DNA of 64,000 nucleotides. Source: Bradyrhizobium sp. Ai1a-2. GTDB taxonomy: Bacteria > Pseudomonadota > Alphaproteobacteria > Rhizobiales > Xanthobacteraceae. Both the position numbers and the translations under genes were made by a program. The notes under the pieces were generated by a model, which ran no database searches, was not told where the DNA came from, and saw only the letters and a program-made list of their open reading frames with translations. This document shows, piece after piece, positions 1-10,333 of the stretch (positions are counted from its first letter, which is position 1; every line of letters begins with the position of its first letter). The stretch spans positions 153,989-217,988 of the forward strand of contig NZ_AUEZ01000003.1 in the NCBI RefSeq assembly GCF_000426245.1. The letters are read 5' to 3'.

Positions 1-2
1 CT

Positions 3-1379
<1,377 letters not shown>

Positions 1380-1393
1380 CCCCGACCCCGACC

Positions 1394-1433
1394 CGTCATT
1401 CCGGGACACGCGCAGCGCGAACCCGGAATGACG
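1394..1433. repeat. Intergenic inverted repeat (CGTCATTCCGGG type)
   Basis: A perfect 12-bp stem, CGTCATTCCGGG (1394-1405) with CCCGGAATGACG (1422-1433), encloses a GC-rich 16-nt loop. It lies directly after the ntrC stop and is not followed by a T tract. This sequence style is a dispersed intergenic palindrome I recognise from Bradyrhizobium genomes. It may act as a weak terminator or RNA stabiliser; that is inference. Confidence 0.7.
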
Positions 1434-1581
1434 AGACCCAAGGGTTGTGGATGGCCTGTGGACCTCCTGTTCATTCTTAAGCCGACGCCGCGGAATTGTC
1501 GCAATTCGGCAACATTGTGATATGATTGCATCAGTCCGCTCGATCAGCGGACATTGAGGCCTTCAGTTCATCCTTGCCGGA

Positions 1582-3951
1582 ATGACCAGCCCAGAGACCA
1601 CGGCTCAGCCGTACGAACCTTCACGTACCGAAGAAAGGGGAGTGCCGCTTGCGAAGTGGCTGGCGCCCTTTGCGATCGCGATTGCTCTGCTCTCGGCATT
1701 CCTGACGTTCGTGGTGCTGACGGGGTTGACCCCGGTCGAGCCGACCAAGCACGTCGTCTATTCATTTCTGGCGATCAACGCCGGCACGATCCTGCTGCTG
1801 GTCGGTATCATCATCCGCGAAATCTGGCAGGTCATTCAGGCCCGACGCCGTGGCCGCGCGGCGGCAAGGCTTCACGTCCAGATCGTCAGCCTGTTTTCCA
1901 TTGTTGCGGTGCTGCCTGCGGTGGTCGTCGCCATTGTCGCCAATGTCATGCTCGACCGCGGCCTCGACCGGCTGTTTTCGGGGCCGACGCGGGTGGCGAT
2001 CCAGAATTCGCTCACCGTCGCGCGGGCTTATATGAACGACCACGCGCAGCTTATCGGCGGCGACATCCTGGGGATGGCCAACGACATCGCCCGCGCCCGG
2101 CCGCTGTACGATCAGGACCGCCGCAGCTTCCTGGAAATCCTCGAGTCGAGCGCCTCGGCGCGCAATCTGCCTGGCGCAATGTTGATCGACAAGGATCGCA
2201 ATATCCTGGCGCAGACCGGTATCCGCCTGGACTTTACGACGCCACCGGAGGAGTTCCTCAAAGATGTCGGCGAAGACAAGCCCGAGATATCGGTCTTCCC
2301 GGAAGCGAACTATGTCGCCGCCGTCATTCGTCTCCGCGCATTCACCGACACCTTTTTGTATGTCGCACGGCTGCTCGATCCGCGGGTGATCAGCCAGTTG
2401 AAGCAGACCGAGGCCAGCGCTGCCGAATATGCCGCGATCGAGTCGCAGAGGCTCGGCATCCAGGTGACCTTCGCGCTGGTGTTTGCCGTGATTGCGCTGA
2501 CCATTCTGGTGGCGTCGGTGCTGATCGGGCTTAACTTCGCCAACTGGCTGGTGTCGCCGATCCGCAGCCTCATGAGCGCCGCCAACCAGGTGTCCACAGG
2601 CGACCTCAGCATCCAGGTTCCTGTCCATAAATCGGAAGGCGATCTCGCCCAGCTTGGTCAGACCTTCAACAAGATGACGCAGGAATTGCGCACCCAGCGC
2701 GACGAACTCGTCAGTGCCAGCGAGCTGATCGACAGCCGCAGGCGCTTTATCGAGGCGGTGCTGTCATCGGCCAGCGCCGGCATCATCGGCGTCGATGCGT
2801 CCGGCAGCGTCGGCATCCTCAATCGGTCGGCGGAAAAGCTGATCGGCCACGCCGAGTCGGAGACCTTGGGCCATCCGTTGTCGGACGTGCTTCCCGAGCT
2901 CGACGAGATGATGAAGACGGCGCGGGAGGGGACCCAGCGTCTGGTCCAGGGCCAGATCACCATCACCCGCGACGGCTACGAGCGCAATCTGTCGGTCCGC
3001 ATCTCCGCCGAAAAGACCAGCCACTCCTGGGATAATTACATCATCACGCTCGACGACATCACCGAGCTGGTCTCGGCCCAGCGGACCTCGGCCTGGGGCG
3101 ATGTCGCGCGCCGCATCGCGCATGAGATCAAGAATCCGCTGACGCCGATCCAGCTTTCGGCCGAGCGCATCCGCCGCAAATTCGGCAAGACCATCACCGA
3201 GCCGAAGGACAAGTCGATCTTCGAGCAATGCACCGACACCATCGTGCGCCAGGTCGACGATATCAGGCGCATGGTCGACGAATTCTCGCGCTTTGCCCGC
3301 ATGCCGAAGCCGGTGATGGAAGGCGAGGACGTCGCCGACACCGTGCGGCAGGCGGTGTTCCTGATGAAGGTCGCGCACCCCGAGCTCGATATCGAGGCCG
3401 ACATCAAGCAGGACCCGCTGCGGGCGCAGTTCGATCGCCGGCTGATCTCGCAGGCGCTGACCAACATCATCAAGAACGCGACCGAGGCGATCGAGCAGGT
3501 GCCGCCGGAAGAGCTCGGCAAGGGGCGGATTGACGTCGTCGCGCAGCGCGAAGGCGAAGAGATCATCATCGACGTGATCGACAACGGCATCGGGCTGCCG
3601 AAGGTTGCGCGCGCACGGCTGCTCGAACCCTATGTCACGACGCGCCAGAAGGGCACCGGGCTCGGGCTCGCCATCGTCGGCCGCGTGCTCGAAGACCATG
3701 GCGGCCGCATCGAGCTCAAGGACGCCTCCGACTTCCGTCCCGGGCAGCGCGGCGCCTGGATGCGGCTTCGATTCGCGGTCTCCGGGCAGCCGCCAAAGGC
3801 GGAGGCGAAGGAACCACCTCCGACGACCGGCCCCGAGTCGCAGCAGTCAAGCGGGCCGGGCGAAGAAAAAAATCCGCCGGTAGCCGCGACCAGCGACCCG
3901 GCATCCACGACCAATATCCAACCAAAAATCAAAGCAGCTACAGGCGACTGA
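1582..3951 (+). CDS. ntrY: Membrane sensor histidine kinase NtrY
   Basis: Sensor kinase of the NtrY/NtrX pair (nitrogen metabolism, redox and envelope signals in alphaproteobacteria). At 789 aa it has usual family length. Seen: hydrophobic segments at about residues 28-50, 57-78 and 93-118, a periplasmic loop, another membrane segment near 293-315, a HAMP region, a PAS-like domain at about 390-500, and a HisKA domain with AHEIKNPLTP (phospho-His about 514). The HATPase domain carries DNGIGLP and GTGLGLAIV. A proline/serine-rich tail ends the protein. The ATG at 1582 precedes the first membrane segment by a short polar stretch. ntrX starts 15 bp downstream, so the two are co-transcribed. Confidence 0.95.
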   Translation: MTSPETTAQPYEPSRTEERGVPLAKWLAPFAIAIALLSAFLTFVVLTGLTPVEPTKHVVYSFLAINAGTILLLVGIIIREIWQVIQARRRGRAAARLHVQIVSLFSIVAVLPAVVVAIVANVMLDRGLDRLFSGPTRVAIQNSLTVARAYMNDHAQLIGGDILGMANDIARARPLYDQDRRSFLEILESSASARNLPGAMLIDKDRNILAQTGIRLDFTTPPEEFLKDVGEDKPEISVFPEANYVAAVIRLRAFTDTFLYVARLLDPRVISQLKQTEASAAEYAAIESQRLGIQVTFALVFAVIALTILVASVLIGLNFANWLVSPIRSLMSAANQVSTGDLSIQVPVHKSEGDLAQLGQTFNKMTQELRTQRDELVSASELIDSRRRFIEAVLSSASAGIIGVDASGSVGILNRSAEKLIGHAESETLGHPLSDVLPELDEMMKTAREGTQRLVQGQITITRDGYERNLSVRISAEKTSHSWDNYIITLDDITELVSAQRTSAWGDVARRIAHEIKNPLTPIQLSAERIRRKFGKTITEPKDKSIFEQCTDTIVRQVDDIRRMVDEFSRFARMPKPVMEGEDVADTVRQAVFLMKVAHPELDIEADIKQDPLRAQFDRRLISQALTNIIKNATEAIEQVPPEELGKGRIDVVAQREGEEIIIDVIDNGIGLPKVARARLLEPYVTTRQKGTGLGLAIVGRVLEDHGGRIELKDASDFRPGQRGAWMRLRFAVSGQPPKAEAKEPPPTTGPESQQSSGPGEEKNPPVAATSDPASTTNIQPKIKAATGD

Positions 3952-3966
3952 CAGGCAGGTGTAACC

Positions 3967-5337
3967 ATGGCAAGTGACATTCTGATTGTCGACGATGAGG
4001 CAGACATTCGCGACCTCGTTGCGGGCATCCTGGAAGACGAGGGTTTTTCCACGCGCACCGCGCGGGACAGCGATTCGGCGCTGGCGGAGATCGCCAACCG
4101 CCGCCCGCATCTGGTCTTCCTCGACATTTGGCTGCAGGGCTCCAAGCTCGACGGGCTGCAGCTCCTGGAGCAGATCAAGAAGGACAATGCCGACCTGCCG
4201 GTCGTGATGATCTCCGGCCACGGCAACATCGAGACCGCGGTCGCAGCGATCAAGCGCGGAGCCTATGACTTCATCGAGAAGCCGTTCAAGTCGGACCGGC
4301 TGATCCTGGTCGCGACCCGGGCGCTGGAGAACTCACGCCTCAAGCGCGAGGTTAAAGAACTCAAGCAACAGGCTCCAACTGCGAGCGTTTTGACCGGCCG
4401 CTCCGCCTGCATGAACCAGCTGAGGCAGACCATCGAGCGCGCCGCCAAGGCCAACAGCCGCATCCTGATCGTGGGGCCGGCGGGCTCCGGCAAGGAGCTG
4501 GTGGCGCGTACGCTGCACCAGGCCTCGAGCCGGGTCGACGGGCCGTTCGTCGTCATCAACGCGGCCGCGATCACGCCCGAGCGGATGGAGGTCGAGCTGT
4601 TCGGCATCGAGGCTTCCAATGGCGAGCAGCCGCGCAAGCCGGGCGCGCTGGAAGAGGCTCACGGCGGCACGCTGTTCATCGACGAGATCGCCGATATGCC
4701 GCGCGAAACCCAGAACAAGATCCTGCGCGTGCTGGTCGACCAGACGTTTCAGCGCTCCGGCGGCACCGCAAAGGTCCATGTCGACGTGCGCATCATTTCG
4801 TCCACGGCGCGCAACCTGGAGGAGGAGATTGCGGCCGGCCACTTCCGCGAGGACCTCTACCATCGCCTCTCGGTGGTCCCGATCCGCGTGCCGCCGCTGT
4901 CCGAGCGGCGCGAGGATATCCCCGAACTGATCGATTATTTCATGGACCAGATCTCGGCGGCGACCGGCCTGCCGAAGCGTCAGATCGGCCAGGACGCGAT
5001 GGCGGTGCTGCAGTCCCATGTCTGGCCGGGCAACGTCCGCCAGCTCCGCAACAATGTCGAGCGGGTGATGATTCTGGCCGGCGGCGGCCCGGAGGCGATC
5101 ATCACCGCGGACATGTTGCCGCAGGACGTTGGCTCGATGGTGCCGGCGATGCCGACCAGCAGCAACGGCGAGCACATCATGGGGCTACCGCTGCGCGAGG
5201 CGCGCGAGGTGTTCGAGCGCGACTATCTGATTGCTCAGATCAGCCGGTTTTCCGGCAATATCTCGCGCACGGCGGAGTTCGTCGGCATGGAGCGGTCCGC
5301 GCTCCATCGCAAGCTCAAGGCGTTGGGGGTCGGCTGA
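3967..5337 (+). CDS. ntrX: Response regulator NtrX
   Basis: Partner regulator of NtrY. Receiver domain at residues 1-120 with acidic pocket DD(9-10), phospho-acceptor D53 (FLDIW) and KPF. Next is an AAA+ domain with a variant Walker A, GPAGSGKE, and Walker B LFIDEIADMP, then a Fis-type HTH (RTAEFVGMERSALHRKL). Where sigma-54 activators carry GAFTGA, this protein has a NGEQPRKPGALEEA-type stretch, so the sigma-54 contact loop is absent. That is known for alphaproteobacterial NtrX and implies it does not act as a classical sigma-54 activator. The start ATG is 15 bp after ntrY. The 261 bp to hfq hold no recognised gene. Confidence 0.95.
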   Translation: MASDILIVDDEADIRDLVAGILEDEGFSTRTARDSDSALAEIANRRPHLVFLDIWLQGSKLDGLQLLEQIKKDNADLPVVMISGHGNIETAVAAIKRGAYDFIEKPFKSDRLILVATRALENSRLKREVKELKQQAPTASVLTGRSACMNQLRQTIERAAKANSRILIVGPAGSGKELVARTLHQASSRVDGPFVVINAAAITPERMEVELFGIEASNGEQPRKPGALEEAHGGTLFIDEIADMPRETQNKILRVLVDQTFQRSGGTAKVHVDVRIISSTARNLEEEIAAGHFREDLYHRLSVVPIRVPPLSERREDIPELIDYFMDQISAATGLPKRQIGQDAMAVLQSHVWPGNVRQLRNNVERVMILAGGGPEAIITADMLPQDVGSMVPAMPTSSNGEHIMGLPLREAREVFERDYLIAQISRFSGNISRTAEFVGMERSALHRKLKALGVG

Positions 5338-5598
5338 GCCATCCGGTCGCACATCCATGCAATTGACTGGGAATGATCGCTTTTTTCCCCATGCTTTTGC
5401 GGCAATTGCCGATTCTTGTTCATGGGTGGCTCGCGAACCGGCTTGCCTAATGGGCGGGCCTGCCCTCTAATCCTACCGCCGCGCTTGTCAGAGGGGGAAC
5501 TCAGGACAGGCCGGCGACCGGGGAAAGGCTCCGTCAGAGGGCTCCAACCGGTCCCAACATTCCAATAAGAAGAACCACAAGACGGCGGGACAAAAAAA

Positions 5599-5847
5599 AT
5601 GGCGGCAGACCGCGCTCAAAATCTACAAGACACCTTCCTAAATCATGTTCGTAAGACCAAGACGCCACTGACGATCTTTCTGGTGAATGGCGTGAAACTG
5701 CAGGGCATTGTCACCTGGTTCGACAATTTCTGCCTTTTACTCCGGCGGGACGGTCATTCGCAGCTTGTTTACAAGCACGCGATCTCGACCATCATGCCGG
5801 GCGCACCGATCCAGTTGTTTGAAGGCGGTGAGGATACACAGGGTTGA
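5599..5847 (+). CDS. hfq: RNA chaperone Hfq
   Basis: 82-aa Sm-like protein that forms hexamers and mediates sRNA-mRNA pairing. Seen: the N-terminal helix start [13 protein letters not shown], Sm1 region with VNGVKLQG and [10 protein letters not shown], and the Sm2 motif YKHAIST. It has a short C-terminal tail, typical of alphaproteobacteria. A GGCGGGA element lies just before an A-rich spacer and the ATG. The ntrYX-hfq-hflX order is conserved in rhizobia and supports the assignment. Confidence 0.97.
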   Translation: MAADRAQNLQDTFLNHVRKTKTPLTIFLVNGVKLQGIVTWFDNFCLLLRRDGHSQLVYKHAISTIMPGAPIQLFEGGEDTQG

Positions 5848-5858
5848 GAGTGAACTGA

Positions 5859-7235
5859 TTGGAGCCCCGTAATCGTGAAGGGGCCGCCGACCGGCCACGG
5901 TCGGCGGAGGGAATTGAAAGCGGGCGGGTGATTGTCATCGGCCCGTATATGCGCATGCGCCGCGGCGAGGCTGAGGCGCAAATGGATGTGCGCGACTTCG
6001 AGGGACGGATCGAGGAGGCGGCCGGGCTTGCGCGCGCCATCGACCTCACGGTGATCGACAGCGTGATTGCCCCCGTCAGCCAGATCAGGCCGGCGACCTA
6101 TCTCGGCAAGGGCAAGGTCGAGGAGATCACCGGCCTCGTTGCCGGCCACAACATCGAGCTCGTGGTGATGGATTGCGCGCTGTCGCCGATCCAGCAACGC
6201 AATCTCGAGAAGGCCTGGAACACGAAGGTGCTCGATCGCACCGGCCTGATCCTGGAGATATTCGGCCGGCGCGCCAAGACCAGGGAAGGCGCGCTGCAGG
6301 TCGAGCTCGCGCATCTCAATTACCAGCGCAGTCGCCTGGTGCGGTCATGGACCCATCTGGAGCGCCAGCGCGGCGGCTTCGGCTTCATGGGCGGCCCAGG
6401 CGAAACCCAGATCGAAGCCGACCGTCGACTGATCAGCGAGCGCATCACCAAGCTCGAAAGCGAACTGAAGAAGGTGCAGGCGACGCGGCGATTGCACCGC
6501 GCCGGCCGCCAGCGTGTGCCGTACCGCGTGGTGGCGCTGGTCGGCTACACCAATGCCGGCAAGTCGACGCTGTTCAACCGGCTGACCCGCGCCGATGTGC
6601 AGGCCGCCGACATGCTGTTCGCGACGCTCGATCCGACGCTCCGCGCGCTGCATCTGCCGCATGGTGGCAAGGCGATGCTGTCGGACACCGTCGGCTTCAT
6701 CTCCAATCTGCCGACGCAACTCGTCGCGGCATTCCGCGCCACGCTGGAAGAGGTGCTGGAAGCCGATCTCATCCTTCACGTCCGCGACATCTCGCACGAG
6801 GATGCCGAGGCTCAGGAGCGCGACGTCGAGACAGTGCTGCGCCAGCTCGGGATCGATCCCGATGCCGACGGCGGCCAGCGCATCATCGAAGTCTGGAACA
6901 AGATCGACCGCTTCGATCCCGAAGAGCGCGCGAACTTGCACAACATCGCTGCCCGCCGTCCGCCGGAGCGGCCGGCCTTCCTGGTCTCCGCCTGGAGCGG
7001 GGAGGGAGTCGACGAACTCCTCGCCGCAATCGAGGATCGGCTGGCGGCAAAGCGCATGACGCTCGATCTGTCGATCGACGCCTCCGACGGTGCCGGCATC
7101 AGCTGGCTGCACCGCAATTCCGAGGTGCTCGACAAGAAGCTGCATGACGGCCGCTTCGACATGACCGTGCGTGTCGACGAGACCAAGCGCGATATCGTCG
7201 TGTCACGCTTCGATGCCGTGCCGCACGTGGCGTGA
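5859..7235 (+). CDS. hflX: GTPase HflX
   Basis: Ribosome-associated GTPase that splits or rescues stalled 70S ribosomes; 458 aa. Seen: N-terminal HflX domain (TYLGKGKVEEI, DRTGLILEIFGRRA), a coiled-coil linker, the FMGGPGETQIE glycine-rich motif, then G1 GYTNAGKSTLFN, G3 DTVGF and G4 NKID, and a short C-terminal domain. The best available start is a TTG at 5859, 11 bp after hfq, preceded by GAGAG. No ATG precedes the conserved region before GPYMRMR, so the exact start is the only doubt. Likely co-transcribed with hfq. Confidence 0.94.
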   Translation: MEPRNREGAADRPRSAEGIESGRVIVIGPYMRMRRGEAEAQMDVRDFEGRIEEAAGLARAIDLTVIDSVIAPVSQIRPATYLGKGKVEEITGLVAGHNIELVVMDCALSPIQQRNLEKAWNTKVLDRTGLILEIFGRRAKTREGALQVELAHLNYQRSRLVRSWTHLERQRGGFGFMGGPGETQIEADRRLISERITKLESELKKVQATRRLHRAGRQRVPYRVVALVGYTNAGKSTLFNRLTRADVQAADMLFATLDPTLRALHLPHGGKAMLSDTVGFISNLPTQLVAAFRATLEEVLEADLILHVRDISHEDAEAQERDVETVLRQLGIDPDADGGQRIIEVWNKIDRFDPEERANLHNIAARRPPERPAFLVSAWSGEGVDELLAAIEDRLAAKRMTLDLSIDASDGAGISWLHRNSEVLDKKLHDGRFDMTVRVDETKRDIVVSRFDAVPHVA

Positions 7236-7456
7236 CACTTTAGCTCTCCCGACAATTTGTGCTTGAACCGTCGTTGGGAAAGGAATATCTATATCATCAT
7301 CCTAAAGTTGTATTGCCGCAAAATTTTATTTCACTGGTCGATTGCTCCCGGTCTTGGTTGCTGCAGCGCCTTGGTCCCAAGCTCATTTTGGCTCTGCAAC
7401 CAATGTCTCTCTGAAGGACTGGGTGCATCGCATTGCAGGGGCCTTCGGGAAACAAC

Positions 7457-8290
7457 ATGCGCTCAATCATAACCGTCGCTAAGGACGAGTTCGACCGGTT
7501 CGGTGGGATCAACGAGGGTAACCAACCCTTGCGGGGACGGATCGCCGACTATTACGAGGCGGGAGGAGGGAGTCGAAACCTGGACCCGACCCGCGACGAA
7601 AATGCTTGGTCGGCAGCGTTTATTTCGTTCTGCGTCAAGCAATCCGGCGCAACACGGGATCAGTTCAAATTCAATCTTAGCCATTCCGTGTTCGTTCAAG
7701 CGGCCATTGCAAACGCGGACGCCGACCGCGGCGTGTTCAGAGGACATCCGATCAGCGCATATTCTCCGAAACTGGGTGATCTGATTCATCACAATCGAAG
7801 CGGAGGCTCCCTTAGCTTCGATTTTGCCCGGACGCATACAGGCTACCCATCCCACAGCGCCATTGTGGTGGACTTCGAAACCACCAACGGTGTGCGCCAT
7901 GCGCTCACGATCGGCGGCAATGAATTTCTCTCGGGAGGTTCGGGCACAGTCGGCAGGAAACGCTTTGCGCTTCGGGCAAACGGCTTGCTTGATCAGTCCG
8001 CTATCGGGCCGAAACTCATCTGCGTAGTTGAGAACCAGCTGGAGGATGGGGCACCGATAGTGGCCATGCCGCTGGGGCCCTATGTTGTACGTGTTCGCAC
8101 CGACCTCAAGCTTCGAGGCGGCCCAGGTGCCGAGTTTCCGATCATCAAGTCATTAGAGGATGGTACGACACTCGATGTATTGGCGTTCGATGATGTGTCG
8201 AGCGGCCGCTGGGCACTTGTAGACCTCGAGGGCGACGGCGTGAGGGATGGCTTTGTATTCTCACGATTTATCGAGCCAGTACTCGCCTGA
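7457..8290 (+). CDS. DUF2272 and SH3-domain protein
   Basis: 277-aa protein. Residues about 5-190 resemble DUF2272, a CHAP/NlpC-like fold, with AWSAAFISFC at the position where papain-like peptidases carry the nucleophile, and SHSAIVVDF as a possible His motif. The nucleophile position is Ser rather than Cys. The C-terminal about 65 residues form an SH3b module (VRVRTDLKLRGGPG, GRWALVDLEGDGVRDGFVF), usually a cell-wall or protein-binding unit. No signal peptide is visible. The ATG at 7457 follows CGGGA; an upstream TTG at 7433 is also possible. The gene is convergent with mazG, 30 bp away. Role in wall turnover is inference. Confidence 0.75.
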   Translation: MRSIITVAKDEFDRFGGINEGNQPLRGRIADYYEAGGGSRNLDPTRDENAWSAAFISFCVKQSGATRDQFKFNLSHSVFVQAAIANADADRGVFRGHPISAYSPKLGDLIHHNRSGGSLSFDFARTHTGYPSHSAIVVDFETTNGVRHALTIGGNEFLSGGSGTVGRKRFALRANGLLDQSAIGPKLICVVENQLEDGAPIVAMPLGPYVVRVRTDLKLRGGPGAEFPIIKSLEDGTTLDVLAFDDVSSGRWALVDLEGDGVRDGFVFSRFIEPVLA

Positions 8291-8320
8291 CCGTCTGGTA
8301 GATGCTGATCTGGTGAACCG

Positions 8321-9142
8321 TTAGCGCGGTTCGCCGGACTTCGCCTCGTTCCACAGCGCGTCCATCTCCTCCAACGAGGCGTCTTGCAGCGAGCGGCCAC
8401 GCGCCTCCAGCGCGCGCTCGATATAGGCGAAGCGGCGCTCGAATTTGGCGTTGGTGCCGCGGAGCGCGGTTTCCGGATCGGCGCCGACATGCCGCGCGAG
8501 ATTGACCACCGCGAACAGGAGGTCGCCGGTTTCTTCGGCCAGTTCATCGGCATCGGCGCCGTCGAGTGCCGCCTCTATCTCGTCAGCCTCCTCGCGGATC
8601 TTCTTCAACACTGCGCGCGGGTCGTTCCAGTCAAAGCCGACGGTCGAGGCCTTGCGCTGCAATTCCATGGCGCGCGCGAGGGCAGGCTGGCCGGCCTTGA
8701 CGCCGGCAAGCAACGATTTGTGCGCGGCTTCTTCCGGCGGGCGGCGAGCCGCACGTTCGGCCTTCTCCTCAGCCTTGATGCGATCCCAGACTTCCTTGAC
8801 GTGGGAGGGGGCAAGATTGCCGTTCTTGTCGGCGAATACGTGCGGATGCCGGCGGATCATCTTCCTGGTGATCGCCTCCACGACGTCGCCGAACGCAAAG
8901 GCGTTCCGCTCCTCCGCCATGCGGGCGTGGAACACGACCTGCAGCAGGAGATCGCCGAGTTCTTCCCTGAGATCGTCGAGGTCGTCGCGGGTGATGGCGT
9001 CCACCACCTCATAGGCTTCCTCGATGGTGTAGGGTGCAATCGTCGCAAAGTTCTGCTCGAGGTCCCAGGGGCACCCGGTCACCGGCGTGCGCAGTGCCGC
9101 CATGATCTCAAGGAGGCGTGAAATATCGCGGGAAGGGGTCAT
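8321..9142 (-). CDS. mazG: Nucleoside triphosphate pyrophosphohydrolase MazG
   Basis: House-cleaning enzyme that converts (d)NTPs to NMP and pyrophosphate. 273 aa from ATG 9142 (a GTG at 9151 is an alternative). Two MazG folds are visible: the first with [16 protein letters not shown] and [14 protein letters not shown], the second with [13 protein letters not shown] and [16 protein letters not shown]. These supply the paired E-x-x-E and E-x-x-D metal ligands. The length matches the two-domain MazG of E. coli type. It diverges from queC, with about 130 bp between the two starts. Confidence 0.95.
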   Translation of the reverse strand: MTPSRDISRLLEIMAALRTPVTGCPWDLEQNFATIAPYTIEEAYEVVDAITRDDLDDLREELGDLLLQVVFHARMAEERNAFAFGDVVEAITRKMIRRHPHVFADKNGNLAPSHVKEVWDRIKAEEKAERAARRPPEEAAHKSLLAGVKAGQPALARAMELQRKASTVGFDWNDPRAVLKKIREEADEIEAALDGADADELAEETGDLLFAVVNLARHVGADPETALRGTNAKFERRFAYIERALEARGRSLQDASLEEMDALWNEAKSGEPR

Positions 9143-9270
9143 GCGGGGCACCAGAATTCTGCTTGTCCCGCTTTATGCCGCAAGCAACGTCCCGATCCCA
9201 GCGGAACGCGCCGAAATATGCCGATTTCCACCGGTTGGCCGCCGTCGCTGGCGGTGCTAAAGCGCGCGCC

Positions 9271-9999
9271 ATGAGCGAAGATTTCTCGACCGAAACCGCG
9301 CTGGTGCTGTTCTCCGGCGGCCAGGATTCCGCCACCTGCCTTGCCTGGGCGCTCAAGCATTTTGCGCGCGTCGAAATGCTCGGCTTTGCCTATGGGCAGC
9401 GCCACGCGATCGAGCTCGAGTGCCGGGAGGGGCTGGTTTCCGGCATCAAGGCGCTGCAACCGGACTGGGCGTCAAAGCTCGGCGAGAGCCACACGCTGGA
9501 AATCCCGACGCTCGCCGAAATCTCCGACACGGCGCTGACGCGCGACGTCGCGATCGCGATGGGCGCGGATGGCCTACCCAATACTTTCGTGCCTGGCCGC
9601 AACCTGGTGTTCCTCACCTTCGCGGCCGCATTGGCCTATCGGCGCGGCATCCGCCACATCATCGGCGGGATGTGCGAGACCGACTATTCCGGTTATCCTG
9701 ATTGCCGCAACGACACTATCGAGGCGCTACAGTCGGCGCTCAGCCTCGGGATGGCCAGGGATGTCCAATTGCACACGCCGCTGATGTGGCTGAGCAAGGC
9801 CGAGACCTGGAAGCTCGCCCATGAGCTCGGTGGCACTGGCCTGGTCGACCTGATCCGCGAACACTCTCACACCTGCTATCTCGGCGAACGCGGCGCGCCC
9901 CACGACTGGGGCTACGGCTGCGGCGAATGCCCGGCGTGCACGCTGCGAGAAAAGGGATGGCGGGAATATGCGGAGCGTGATGCCGTCTCGCGCCCGTAA
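9271..9999 (+). CDS. queC: 7-cyano-7-deazaguanine synthase QueC
   Basis: Makes preQ0 from 7-carboxy-7-deazaguanine, ATP and ammonia in the queuosine tRNA pathway. 242 aa. Seen: the PP-loop [18 protein letters not shown] near the N-terminus, [14 protein letters not shown], and a C-terminal zinc site built from Cys residues in HTCYLG and [11 protein letters not shown]. The frame is open further upstream, but the ATG at 9271 gives the standard N-terminus. The other que genes are not in the window. Confidence 0.95.
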   Translation: MSEDFSTETALVLFSGGQDSATCLAWALKHFARVEMLGFAYGQRHAIELECREGLVSGIKALQPDWASKLGESHTLEIPTLAEISDTALTRDVAIAMGADGLPNTFVPGRNLVFLTFAAALAYRRGIRHIIGGMCETDYSGYPDCRNDTIEALQSALSLGMARDVQLHTPLMWLSKAETWKLAHELGGTGLVDLIREHSHTCYLGERGAPHDWGYGCGECPACTLREKGWREYAERDAVSRP

Positions 10000-10004
10000 A
10001 GCCG

Positions 10005-10184
10005 TTAGTATACCGGTGAGCGCCTGTCGCCTGCTGCAACCTTAATCGGCTCAAGTTGAGCGGAGATGTCGCGGAGCTCCTTCAGGCCGCCGCGGATGGT
10101 GAGGCGCGCCTGCAGCTGGACCAGGGTCTTGCCCTTCAGCGCTTGCTCGATAGCCTGGATCTTGGCGACGGCGTCTTCGATCAT
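10005..10184 (-). CDS. Small 59-aa protein of unknown function
   Basis: A short reading frame from ATG 10184 to TAA 10005, with AGAGGGAG about 7 nt upstream of the start. The product is a charged, helical protein (MIEDAVAKIQAIEQALKGK at its N-terminus). I know no function. It ends 6 bp after queC, in convergent orientation. A TTAA-N7-TTAA site (10231-10245) lies about 47 bp upstream of the start, so expression may be CtrA-controlled. Good ribosome-binding site and clean boundaries support it as real. Confidence 0.62.
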   Translation of the reverse strand: MIEDAVAKIQAIEQALKGKTLVQLQARLTIRGGLKELRDISAQLEPIKVAAGDRRSPVY

Positions 10185-10230
10185 CGACTCGGCTCCCTCT
10201 GCCTTTAAGGCATTGGTAACCGAATGAGAG

Positions 10231-10245
10231 TTAACGAGATGTTAA
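10231..10245. promoter_or_regulatory. CtrA-type binding site TTAA-N7-TTAA
   Basis: The sequence TTAACGAGATGTTAA is an exact match to the TTAA-N7-TTAA pattern bound by the alphaproteobacterial cell-cycle regulator CtrA. It lies between the 59-aa gene (start 10184, minus strand) and the terminator of the 249-aa gene, so the small gene is the only downstream target. Chance occurrence is possible in this AT-richer stretch. Confidence 0.5.
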
Positions 10246-10288
10246 GTCGCGTTGATCCATGCGGCACGCCGTACAGGCCAATAAAAAC

Positions 10289-10310
10289 GCCACGCTCTTT
10301 CGAGCGTGGC
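10289..10310 (-). terminator. Rho-independent terminator of the 249-aa gene
   Basis: Perfect 9-bp stem GCCACGCTC (10289-10297) / GAGCGTGGC (10302-10310) with a 4-nt loop. Read on the minus strand it is followed by GTTTTTATT, a T tract. It lies 24 bp past the stop of the gene at 10334-11083. Confidence 0.85.
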
Positions 10311-10333
10311 ATTGATACAGTGGAAGCGATCCT

